A stretch of DNA of 64,000 nt from positions 868,001 to 932,000 of the forward strand of contig JAEVLN010000013.1 in NCBI GenBank assembly GCA_018350325.1, given 5' to 3'. Origin of the DNA: Globodera rostochiensis. Its lineage: Eukaryota > Nematoda > Chromadorea > Rhabditida > Heteroderidae. Made by a program: the position numbers and the translations under genes. Under the pieces are notes generated by a model, which had not been told where the DNA came from, ran no database searches, and worked only from the letters and a program-made list of their open reading frames with translations. Numbering within the stretch: position 1 is the stretch's first letter; every line of letters starts with the position of its first letter. Below, in pieces: positions 24,291-36,507 of this stretch.

Positions 24291-24525
24291 GAAAGAGAAA
24301 ACTTTTAAATTTATATTTATTTTGATAACAACATTTTTTTAATATAAAAAATCTTTTAATGATATCTATGAACTGATTTATTTTAAAAAATTATGACAAT
24401 TTTATTCAATTTGGTAAATCATCAAATATAGCTTAAAAATTAATTAGAAAATTTATATTATTCTTCATAAAAAGCTCATTTAATTTTCTATTATTCAATA
24501 AATTTAAAAAACATTTAAATTTTGA

Positions 24526-25164
24526 ATGACTTGCCTAGAAATAACAACAACAATGTGTGGCGTGCATGGAAAGACGCAATGTTCTTTGATCTGCGCACAA
24601 ATTCGGAGTGCCAACGTTTGTGCGTGTGCACTATGGCTGGTAAATGCTATATGCCAAACGAAAATGCCAAGCAAGGCGGCATTTCGGTACGATTCAGCAC
24701 CGACTGCAGCGTGAGCCGTAATATTTTTGACAGAGCTAAAAAATTAATTAAATAATTTCAATGAAATTTTATTTAGTAAATTCTCTATTTCTAAGGTTTT
24801 CAAGAAGGTTGGGTTGGAACCTAGAGTAGAGTTGAGTTGCTGGAAAAAAAATTGAGTTTAATTGATTTGGTTGATAAATAATAACCAATTTTTTGCTTTA
24901 TATATTTTAATTAAATATTTTCATGTAACTTTCATTAAATAATTTATTGATTTTTTTAGTGTAATGTAAAAATTTTTCCAAAATTTAAAAGCCTGCTTAA
25001 TGCGTGCCGTTTTGCGCGATTCTGCACACTCAACGAACGGCTGTCTGGTAGAAAATGGTGACAAAAAGTGTGCATTCCATGTTGGGCAATCCTTCGATGC
25101 TGTCGCGGTGTCCTGCAACGGATGTCCCAGTCAGAAGGTACTCAAATGTGCGGAATTTATGTGA
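24526..25164 (+). CDS. Cys-rich exons, probably the 3' part of the preceding gene
   Basis: Two blocks look coding but I could not settle their splicing. Block 1 (acceptor 24537) reads NNNNVWRAWKDAMFFDLR, SECQRLCVCTMAGKCYMPN, QGGISVRFSTDCS, up to a donor GTGAGC at about 24716. Its Cys spacing (C-x3-LCVC) resembles QCLC in the previous exon. Block 2 (acceptor about 24992) reads CLMRAVLRDSAHSTNGCLVE, KKCAFHVGQSFDAVAVSCNG, CPSQKVLKCAEF, stop at 25164. Six or more cysteines in each suggest disulphide-bonded extracellular domains. They may continue the Pro/Thr-rich gene or form a separate small gene; alternative frames through block 1 are also open. Confidence 0.45.
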
Positions 25165-25886
25165 TCTGATAGCAAATTTTTTTTATTAAATTTATTTATA
25201 AAAACTATGCTGACTGTGTGCTGTTTTTCCTAATCATTTTTAAAATGACAAATTTGCTGTCAATTTTATGCAATTTAATTCAAATGAATAAAGTGGACGA
25301 AAGAGAATCATGACTATAATACATATTAAACAGTTTTAGCACTGGGATTTTGGATGGAAAAATCTGGGACCGGAACAGAGAAAGGCGGGCTAGAAAATTT
25401 TTAAAAAAATTTGGCTGAGTAAATAATTTTTGTAAAACAAAAAATTTGTCTAAAAAAAATTTCTAGACCGGTTTCCTATACGGGATGGTAATAGAACAAT
25501 ACAAAAAATAAACATAAAAACTAAAAATTAGTCGTGCTGGTAAAATTGTACACCCATAAATTAATTGTAAACTGTTTAAAAGAGTAAAAAGAGTAAAAAG
25601 ATGGCCATAAATTTACCCAGAGCCTTTTCAACTTTTAATTTAACAGTCCTGCGTCAAATCTAAATTTTTGCAAGTATTCAAAACAAAATAAATTTACCAA
25701 AATGTTTTTCATTAAAAATCACGTCAAGAAAGCACAGGAAGCAAATTTGTATTTATGTTAGGCCATAATCAAAACAACTAATAAAATCGATAGAAATGTA
25801 ATGTCTCATTCGACAAATTATTTCGCATATATTCACAAATAAAAAACAATTTAATTTATAAATTTTCATGCAACTTTTGCGTTGTC
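25165..25886. other. Intergenic upstream of the large HTH gene
   Basis: AT-rich; contains nothing I can name. The last 100 bases before the ATG at 25887 presumably hold the promoter (ATTTCGCATATATTCAC near 25823). Confidence 0.35.
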
Positions 25887-28800
25887 ATGGTATGCTTTTT
25901 TTATGCGCTTCATCTGATTATTCCTTTCTGCTTAATTGGGACGTCTATTGCGCCTAAAGATGAACCCACAGATTTTCTTGACGAACTTTGGCACGGATTA
26001 GAAAAAACAAATATAAATGTGCAAGAATCTCGACCTCAAAGTGATCATTCTCAAGTGATTGGAGCGCGTAAAATTAAGGTCGAGCGTTTGGACGACGAGC
26101 AATGTCCAAAAACATTGGCAGAAGCATCTGCTCAAGTTGAAGCAGTTAAAGTTGAAGATGGATCCCATGAAGGAGCTGTTAAGCTTGAACCCATAACTTT
26201 GATCAAACAAAATATAATACGTCGGAGTGATCAGGAAGATGTTCAAGAATTTACGGATAAAAGTGATCAAGAAGTTACGGATCAAAGCAATCAAGAATTT
26301 ACTGATCAAAGCGATCAAGAATTTACGGATCAAAGCGATCAAGAATTTACTGATCAAAGCGATCAAGAATTTACTGATCAAAGCGATCATTTTACCTATA
26401 AAGAAAATCGTAAAAAAAATGATCATTATGATCATTTAGAAGATTCAAATCAATCTTCTGATACTTCAGAAAAAAGTGATAAGCATTTTACCATTATAGA
26501 TTTTTTTTGAAAATTAGGAAATTTAAGGAATTACAATATAATAAGTTCAGATCGGAAAATATTTAGCAAAAAAGATAAGGAAAAAATGGTCGACCGATTT
26601 GAGAAAATTAAAAATAAATATCCGCAAATGAGCAACGAAAAAATTGCGCAAAAATTGGGGGTAAACAGAGTAACATTATTCAATTGGAGAAAGCTCTACC
26701 AAGCTGGGTATAAAAGTAAGATTTTATATTATAAAAGCAAAAAATTTATGATAAATTATGGTAAACGAATTAATTTTATCAAAATTTTCAATTAGGGATT
26801 CATAAATATTCTTCGTCGGAAAAAAATAAAATTATTAAAAAATATTATGAGATGAAAGAAGAATATAAGCGCACAAAATCTGATTTAAAAGCACGAGAAA
26901 TAGAAGCAAAAATTGTTATGAAATTGGGTGTAAGCAAAAGAACGCTTTATACTTGGCGACACAATAAGGGCTTAACTGGTAACGATATTTAAATGCTTAA
27001 ATATAATTTTATTATATTAGTATTTTATTTAAGCCTAAAAGTCATAAAAATTTGGACCTCAAAAAATTATGGGTTTTTAGGACAGAAAAGTTTGAGCAAA
27101 AACGAAAAGTGTAAAATTGTCAAACGCTATGTAAAACTCAAAAAACAAAATCCAAAAATGAAAATGAACGAAATTGCGAATACACTGGGGATATGCAAAA
27201 GTACGTTATGCGAATGGAGAAAGCTCTGTCAACCTGAATATAAACGTATTTTTTTTTTGATTGTTTTAATTAAAATTAAAATTTTAATTTACTTGCTCAT
27301 TCAGATTTTTATAATTTGTCAACAGAAGAAAAAACTAAAATTATTAAGGAATTCGATGAAATGAAGGACGAATATATAGGAAAAAAATCCGGTCTAAAAG
27401 TTAAAGAAATTGAAAGGTTAATAGCCAATAAATTGGGCTTACACAATAGAACAATACGAAATTGGAAAAGCAAATTTGGCTTAACAAGTTAATCAGCAAA
27501 TATAGTTATATTAGTGAATTCAAATAAAATATATTAAAAAAAATATTAAAAATGAATTGTATTCTAAATCAAAATATTTATATATTTAAGAAAAAATAAG
27601 AAAAATAATTATTTTAAAATTAATTATTTTTAATCATTCTTTGCTATAACAAGCAACAATATCTAATCAACAAAGACGTCAACTCCTTAGCCAATTTATG
27701 AAAATGAAAAAACAGCGACTGGCAGATCCAGAAAATACTCACAAAAAATTCGAAATAGAAAATGAAATATTAAATGACTTAGGAGTAAATCGGTGGACAA
27801 TGTTGGATTGGAAACGGAGGTTTGGCCTGACGATCGGTAAAACTGCAAATATGCAAATAAAACAAATAAAAAAATTTAGCAAGAAAAAAATATTCCAAAA
27901 AAGAAAAGTATAAAATTGTGCAGCTGTTTTTGAAGAGAAAAAAGGAGCATTTATCTGCAGGACAAAATACTAAAAATAATAGAAATTTGGATGCGAAAAT
28001 TGCAAAAGAGTTTGGCGTCAGTCATTGGACCATTTACGTTTGGAAAAAAGCATTTGGTTTAAATAGTTCGTAAATTTTGAATAAAAAGAATTTAATTAAA
28101 AAATTCTGGAATAAAATAGAGCCCTCCCCTCCCCAGCCCCCTCCCCCATTTCGGGTCGGGTCAACTCAGCGCCGATTACCTAACTGGGCGATAATAAGCT
28201 TCAAACATCAAAATTTTTGTTAGTTAACCAAATCAAACAATCTTGGTACCATTCAAAAATTCTTTATTTTTTGAACCTTCGATGAAGCGAAAGCTAACCA
28301 ATTCGTCGTTTCTCGAAAAAAGTATAGCTTAAGGATTTAAAAATGGTGATTTTTTGTGCCAACTTGGCGGGCCTAATCCTAACTTCCTTAGATTAAGCTG
28401 GATCGATTCGCTCTTTTTTTAGCGTCTACAGACATAGTGATGCTTCCAAATACCAAGAAAAGATTTGATTTTGTCCGTCAATTTTATTCAATCAAGAAAG
28501 AAAATTCATCAATACGACTTGCGGAAGCCGCCAGAATTCTTAAAGTTAATGCACGGAGTTTAAGAAGATGGAAATCGCAATTTGATACAGACAAAGAAAC
28601 TGATCAGTTTAAAGAAGATGGCACTGATCATTCTACAGACAAAGAAACTGATCAGTCTAAAGAAGATGGCACTGATCATTCTACAGACAAAGAAACTGAT
28701 CAGTCTAAAGAAGATGGCACTGATCATTTTACAAACAAAGATACTGATCAGTCTAAAGAAGATGACACTGATCATTTTACAGACAAAGATACTGATCAGT

Positions 28801-29519
28801 CTAAAGAAGATGGCACTGATCATTCTACAGACAAAGAAACTGATCAGTCTAAAGAAGATGGCACTGATCATTCTACAGACAAAGAAACTGATCAGTCTAA
28901 AGAAGATAACACTGATCATTCTACAGACAAAGATACTAATCAGTCTAAAGAAGATGGCACTGATCATTTTACAGACAAAGATACTGATCAGTCTAAAGAA
29001 GATGGCACTGATCATTTTACAGACAAAGATACTGATCAGTCTAAAGAAGATGGCACTGATCATTCTACAGATAAAGAAACTGATCTGTCTAAAGAAGATG
29101 GCACTGATCATTCTACAGACAAAGAAACTGATCAGTCTAAAGAAGATGGCACTGATCATTCTACAGACAAAGATGCTGATCAGTCTAAAGAAGATGGCAC
29201 TAATCATTCTACAGACAAAGAAACTGATCAGTCTAAAGAAGATGGCACTGATCATTCTACAGACAAAGAAATGGATCAGTTTAAAGAAGATGATACTGAT
29301 CATTCTACAGACAAAGAAACTGATCAGCTTAAAGAAGATGATAATGATCATTCTACAGACAAAGAAACTGATCAGTTTAAAGAGGATGGCACTGATCATT
29401 CTACAAAAAGGGGTTTTGATCATTCCGAAGATGATAACGCTGAATACCAACCCCCATCTCCTAAAAACAAAGCTTGGAGTTGGAATTTGGGTCCCAATAA
29501 GAAAAGACGATTGTTTTAA
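25887..29519 (+). CDS. Large predicted secreted protein with seven helix-turn-helix units and a 17-unit acidic repeat
   Basis: Eight exons join in frame: 25887-26475, 26518-26715, 26796-26978, 27081-27245, 27305-27487, 27654-27836, 27880-28065, 28423-29519; about 927 residues. Exon 1 encodes a signal peptide (MVCFFYALHLIIPFCLIGTS), FLDELWHGLEK as in the duplicated pair, ARKIKVERLDDEQ, AVKVEDGSHEGAVKLE, then DQEFTDQS repeats. Exons 2-7 each hold one complete HTH unit (for example KLGVNRVTLFNWRKLYQ, KLGVSKRTLYTWRHN, FGVSHWTIYVWKKAFGLN). Exon 8 holds a seventh unit (LKVNARSLRRWKSQF) followed by 17 copies of TDQSKEDGTDHSTDKE and a basic end (NKKRRLF). All seven introns are phase 1. The last donor (28066, GTTCGT) is weak; without it the protein ends NSS at 28073 and exon 8 would be separate. 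The orthodox reading is a secreted, possibly nucleus-targeted effector-like protein; DNA binding is inferred from the fold only. Confidence 0.8.
26226..26392 (+). repeat. 24-bp coding repeat (DQEFTDQS)
   Basis: Five to six tandem copies of an eight-residue unit in exon 1 of the large HTH gene. The DNA unit GATCAAGAATTTACTGATCA... carries repeated TGATCA/GATCA words, as does the 48-bp array in exon 8 of the same gene and the linkers of the duplicated pair. Confidence 0.85.
28586..29402 (+). repeat. 48-bp coding minisatellite, about 17 units
   Basis: Each unit encodes TDQSKEDGTDHSTDKE with few substitutions (S/F, G/D/N, E/D). Two palindromic TGATCA words occur in most units, one in the ThrAspGln part (ACTGATCAG) and one in ThrAspHis (ACTGATCAT). 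The array is also open in another plus frame and in antisense over nearly its whole length; this is a property of the repeat unit and not evidence for extra genes. Confidence 0.95.
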
Positions 29520-30380
29520 TACGTTTGAATAACATGCATTATTTTTTAATAAAAAAACATTTGTTTATATAATAAAATATTACGATTTGTTGCGACTTTT
29601 TCTAAATTTAACAATAAAAAGCAAAGGAATTTCTCAGAATTCTTTTTAAGATATTTAAATTCGAATTTTTCGTCCAAAATTTGTTTGGCAGGTGAAAATT
29701 AGAGCAATATTTTGGGTTAAAATTTGATTTGATCTAATTGTCCTTTTAACATTATAATACGTGATGTTATTTTTACCTTGTTTTTACTAATATTTTCCAT
29801 GGAACTTTCCAAAGTTTTCATGTTCTTTGGTTCAAGCACAAAAAAAAACTTTTGTCCATCCCATAAGCCCATATAATGGAGTTGAGTTGTTCCACTTTAA
29901 GACTTTTGTGTGTGTATACATATTTATTTGCATTCTCCGACAACCCAAAATAGTGCACAAAATGAATGTGGTGGTGTCCATTCATTTGAATGGGATGAAA
30001 TGAATGAATCTTCTTCCATTCATCAACAGTTTGGGGGAATCATCTGTTCCCACTGATTGTTAGGGATTCGGAATAAAGTTGCGCAAGCCGAGTTCGGGAA
30101 TTTTTGGACTATCATCTGGGTTTTGATTGGAACCGGAAAATCCCCCGAGAAGGATTGTAATATTTTTTTTTAATTTTAAATAAACTATTTAATATTAACC
30201 AATAAACAAAAATCATTTTAATAAACATCTTAAAATTACAATTGCCTATGTAACAAAAAAAAAAAAATTCTGACAAAATTAACTTTATTTAATTAATAAT
30301 TTAACATTAATTTTAATTAATTTGGTATTACGTTGAAGCAACGAAGATCTATACGAGGATCTATTTAATATTCAGAAATA
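29520..30380. other. Intergenic between the large HTH gene and the Pro/Cys-rich gene
   Basis: AT-rich flanks surround a slightly GC-richer core (29870-30150) with ATTCATTTGAATGGGATGAA-type near-palindromic words. No coding or RNA gene recognised. Confidence 0.35.
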
Positions 30381-31644
30381 ATGAATTTGCCAATCTTCCG
30401 TGTTTTCTTTTTAATTTGGCATTTAAATGCCACCCTTGGCATCCTGTTTGCCCCTTCACCATGCAGTTGGTTGCTGAACAGAGGCATTGGTGGAGGCGTT
30501 TACCCAAACATTCCCTACCTAAACATGCCAGTTGCTGGCTTTCAAGGTGGTCATATATGGCATTTAAATTTGTTTAAATGATCTTTAATATAGTCTATTT
30601 AATTTATTCAAAAATTTTATATGACGATTTAAACATGTCAAATAGCGCATTTTCTACATTATAGGTAGCATATTTTAAATGTCTAAATCTTAATTTAAAA
30701 TTCATTTAAAATTTCTGAATAATTTTTTTTGACTGCTCGATTGGTTTTACTCAAAATGATTAATATTTGTGTTTATATTAAATAAAGTAATTTGTTGTGT
30801 AATTTCTTTTATTGGGTATTTAAATAAAATATAAAATTTTCTAAAATTCTTAGTTTAGAATTTTATAACTTATATTTTTATAGACGGATTTGCTCCACCC
30901 ATTGGTGGACTTCCGGCCGTTTTGCCTCCTCTTCAGGTTCAGCCATTCCCAATCCGCACGCTTTGTTCACCGCCTGCGCTTTGCGCACCCCCGTTAGCTG
31001 CCATGCCGGCCGTTGCACCGATGCTGAACATGCCCGCAACGCCGCCGCCGTCTCCGCTGGCCCCAATTGTGCCAAATTTTTGGGCAATTCATTAATACCG
31101 CAAAAATAAATTGAATAATTAAATTAAATAAACATAACGGATAAGCATTAATTAAAATATTAATCCATTTTTTGGTTGAAAATAAAATTAATTTTAAAAA
31201 AATTAATAATAATAAATCATTTAAATTCATTAATTAAACTTTCCAGGTTCCACCACCAAGAATACTGCAACCTCCACAGCCAGCCATGGCTCCGAGTAAA
31301 TTTTCAAAAAAAATTTACTGATGGGCTTTCTCCGTCCCTCCACTATTTTTTGGTGGGAGGGAATCTAATAAAATAAAAAATATCTCGAAACAACGATTCT
31401 GACATCATTTTTAATTTTTTTTAATATTTCGCATCTTTCTTCAACTTTTTCCATTCTCTACTTTTCCGAAGTGCAACTGGTGCCGGTGGCGGTATGTGCA
31501 ATGCCGTGCCGTAAAAAGGCGGCATGCAGAATGCCGATGCGCAGCAGCACAAACAACAACAATTTCTGCGATTTCTGCTGTGAACCATGCTGCTGTTCGC
31601 CGTGCGAGGACGACATTTGCGTGTGCAGGCGTCGAAGACGATGA
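30381..31644 (+). CDS. Small secreted Pro-rich/Cys-rich protein with Arg tail
   Basis: Four exons fit in phase: 30381-30546, 30884-31068, 31247-31295 and 31472-31644, 190 residues. It starts MNLPIFRVFFLIWHLNATLG, a signal peptide. The middle is Pro/Ala/Leu-rich (FAPPIGGLPAVLPPLQVQPF, PATPPPSPLAPI, VPPPRILQPPQPAMAP). The last exon is dense in cysteine (VCAMPCRKKAACRMPMR, FCDFCCEPCCCSPCEDDICV) and ends CRRRRR. The CC/CCC clusters suggest a compact disulphide or metal-binding module. The end of exon 2 is chosen at GTGCCA (31069); an alternative donor at 30937 also keeps frame and would skip about 44 residues, so alternative splicing is possible. Not matched to a known family. Confidence 0.75.
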
Positions 31645-32021
31645 TAATAAAAAAAATGTGTTCTTTTTTTAATGACCGGACAATAAATAATTTACCAAAA
31701 TTTTTGTCATTTTTTGGGGTTTATGATAACTAACACATTTTGAACTTATCAAAAGTAAAATTTGTGATTCGGAATTGGTCGAAAGATTAGGGATTTACGC
31801 TCCAAAAACCGCAATGAATGGGCTAAAAATTACGAAATTTGAACTTAAACATTGACCAAAATTCCAAAATATTGACTCAAAACGCCAAACAAATATTCTT
31901 AAAGATGGTTTGTCAATATACCTAATCAGGTTCCCTCACACTTTTGTAAATGTATTATTTTTCACTGTTTTGAAAATTATGTTTAAATTTAAAAAATTTT
32001 TGGAAAATATCGAGGAAAGTT

Positions 32022-32046
32022 CCGGCGGTGCCGATAGGCGCTACCG
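32022..32046. repeat. GC hairpin repeat, single copy
   Basis: CCGGCGGTGCC-GATA-GGCGCTACCGG, a near-perfect stem with a GATA loop. Same family as the ends of 18427-18792. The usual GAGAAAATTTT tail is not obvious here, so this copy is a fragment. Confidence 0.6.
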
Positions 32047-32133
32047 GGTATTCATAGGAAATGTGCCTAAAATTTGCAAAAAAAAATTACTATTTTAAGG
32101 TTTTTTGAGCGATGACTAAGAATCAATAAAAAG

Positions 32134-32886
32134 CAGGGTACCCAGATCTGAGGTTTTAGCCTCATTTTGTGGTTTTTTGATAGTCCAATGAGGCTAAATT
32201 TTTAAAATGAGGTTTAGCCTCATTTTGTGGTTTTTTGGGGGTTGATGAGGTTTTTTGAGGCTTTTTAGAAATTTCACTGATAAATGGTAAATTTCTTTTA
32301 AATTTTGAATATTTGGCGTAATGTTAATTCATTTTTTCTCTATATTTTCAAAAAACCTCCTTTTCCATTGTTCCGGTTTGAAATAATTGGGAATTTTCTT
32401 AATAAAAAACCTCATTTTCAATTTTTTTTAAAGCAAAAAAGCATCACATCTTCTGCAAATTTAGTTGCAATCTCTTAACAAATCGAGTCAAAAACGCGAA
32501 AAATTTTCTCGGCGGCGCCTATCGGCACCGCCGACCCCTCCCCCCCCCCACTAAAAAAAGTATTTGGGAAGACTACGCGCAAAAAAAAACATCATTTTAG
32601 CACAATGGACGGATGCGCGCAATTTATTGAAAGTTGAGACCGTGAAATCACTGGCCCAAATCAAAGTCAATTTTGATTATTCGTGCCCCGAGTTTTACCA
32701 AATGTTAATTTCAAACAAAAAACTACTTTTATCAATCATGGATAATCAAAAATATGTCATTTGAACATTTTACACTCACCATTTACCGGTTAAATAATGC
32801 TTTAGAAAAATGAGGTTTTTTGGTACTAAATGAGGCTTTTTTGCCTGCCAAATGAGGCTTTTGAAAATTTTCATCTGGAAACCCTG
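32134..32886. mobile_element. hAT-like foldback element (CAGGGT...GAGGTTTTAGCC family)
   Basis: Starts CAGGGTACCCAGATCTGAGG and ends TTTCATCTGGAAACCCTG, imperfect terminal inverted repeats. Flanked by identical 8-bp direct repeats ATAAAAAG (32126-32133 and 32887-32894). Subterminal GAGGTTTTAGCCTCATTT and AATGAGGCTTTT words repeat several times in both orientations. A hairpin repeat (32510-32533, reverse orientation) lies inside, either captured or inserted. It has no transposase and a related fragment occurs at 52572-52640. Confidence 0.9.
32510..32533. repeat. GC hairpin repeat, reverse orientation
   Basis: CGGCGGCGCC-TATC-GGCACCGCCG, preceded by GCAATCTCTTAACAAATCGA and AAAAATTTTCT and followed by a C-rich run and ACTAAA. 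This full arrangement (AT-rich arm, hairpin, C run) is shared with copies at 55589 and 59722. Confidence 0.75.
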
Positions 32887-33589
32887 ATAAAAAGACTATT
32901 AAATTAAAAAAATAAAATGAGTTTTCACTCGGGGACGTTGGGTAACACTTCCGAAAAGTTCCGATTGTTTCTTAAAATTTTTGAAGTCGGAACTCGGAAT
33001 CTCCGAGCCCAAAAATGTCGGAAGTCGGGTCCGACCATCCCTGTCTGCCCCAGTCAATAAATTACTGTCCATATTTAGGTACTTTTTTTGAATTTTGCGC
33101 ATTTTCTTTTTATATTTTATGGCAAAGTGTAATAAATGACTGAAAACTTTCCGAAAGCAAAAGGCATTTGATGTGGATTTTTGCTTCGTTTCAATCACAG
33201 CACTCAGCTTCATAAGAGGCCAGATAGGTTCGCCTCGTCCGTTTGAAGATTTTTACGAGCCCGCAACCTTAGCACAGTACTTTTGTGCCGCCACAAAAAT
33301 TGACATGTCCGTAAAGTTTGGGCTAAGAGTGTCACCTCAAAATTTTTGCATGTACTAGCCTAACCTCTCATGCATTTCTAAACACAAAACCCTTGATTTT
33401 TCTTAAGTGTCGACTCAAATATGTATTGGCCCAGACCCCCAGACTATATTTTTATAATAATTACTCAAATTTTGCTGATTGTTAACATTTCCTTACGAAT
33501 TTATGTTAAGGTTTTGAATCAGAATTTTTATTGAGACATAATTTCAGCGCCATCAAAAACGATTTGTTGCACAAAAAGGCGATAATTAA

Positions 33590-35704
<2,115 letters not shown>

Positions 35705-36507
35705 GCGTGTGCGTGTGTCAGTCTCAGGCCCGTAACCAGTCGAGGGGTGGGGGGTGGGTGGCCGAAATCTTGAGTTTAAAACCATGGGGCACTTTGGGTT
35801 TAAGATTCTAAAGACCATTTAATGTTTAGCCCCCGAACTGGTTACGGGCATGGTCAGTCTGTTTATTATCATCATATGCGGAACGTGTTTGAAGGCAGCA
35901 ACAACAAATCCATACACCTTTTGTTTTGCTCGACACTTTCGCATTTTTAAAAAAATAAATTTTTCTTGGAACATTCATTTATTACATTATGTGCATTGTG
36001 TTTTGGGATGCTAAAGTAATTTCGTTGTCAGTGTGTCTGTTTTTTCGGTAATAGTGAAGATGGCGCCTCCTATATTAATAAAAAAAAATAGGTTTCAATT
36101 GATCAAAAGATTTTTCTAGGAGTATTCGAGTGTGTAGAGTCCGAATTTGACCTCTCTTTTGACCAATTTCGAATCCCGGACCCGAATTCGAACAATTTTA
36201 AAATTCAAAAATGAATTGGCCTCAAATTGTTCAAAAAACATGAATTCAATCATTATTTTTTCTAAAATCATGGACCTAAGTCATCGAACGGCGAGAAAAA
36301 GTGGTTCAAGGGGAGTAATTATTAATCTTAACGGTTTCTATTTGATCAAAAGATAAATTGGCCTGTAGACATCGTTTTTTTCAATCAAAATTTATTGTTT
36401 TTAGAATAAAACTCATAGAGAGAAGCAGGCTTGAACAAGTCAAAAGCAAAGAACAAAAGAAAATAAAAAAGATCTCTAACAACACGTGGGGTATCTCAAA
36501 AAGCATC
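35705..36507. other. Convergent 3' flanks of Ras and UBR5
   Basis: The two genes end tail to tail 803 bases apart. AT-rich, with no recognised polyadenylation arrangement beyond AATAAA-like words (for example 35950-35960) and no gene. 36140-36200 has a TCCGAATTTGACC/GAATCCCGGACCCGAATTCG patch of the same flavour as the CCGAAC-type repeats elsewhere. Confidence 0.45.

Larger units (their letters stand above)
31645..33589. other. Intergenic upstream of Ras with nested repeats
   Basis: Contains a hairpin repeat (32022-32046) and the 753-bp foldback element 32134-32886, itself carrying a second hairpin copy. The remainder (32895-33589) is without recognised genes and includes the presumed Ras promoter. 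Confidence 0.5.

Noticed and set aside
28560..29532. Long antisense (296 residues) and alternate-frame (316 residues) open frames over the 48-bp array
   Set aside because: They arise because a 48-bp unit without stops in three frames repeats 17 times. The sense frame alone has HTH context and splice support.
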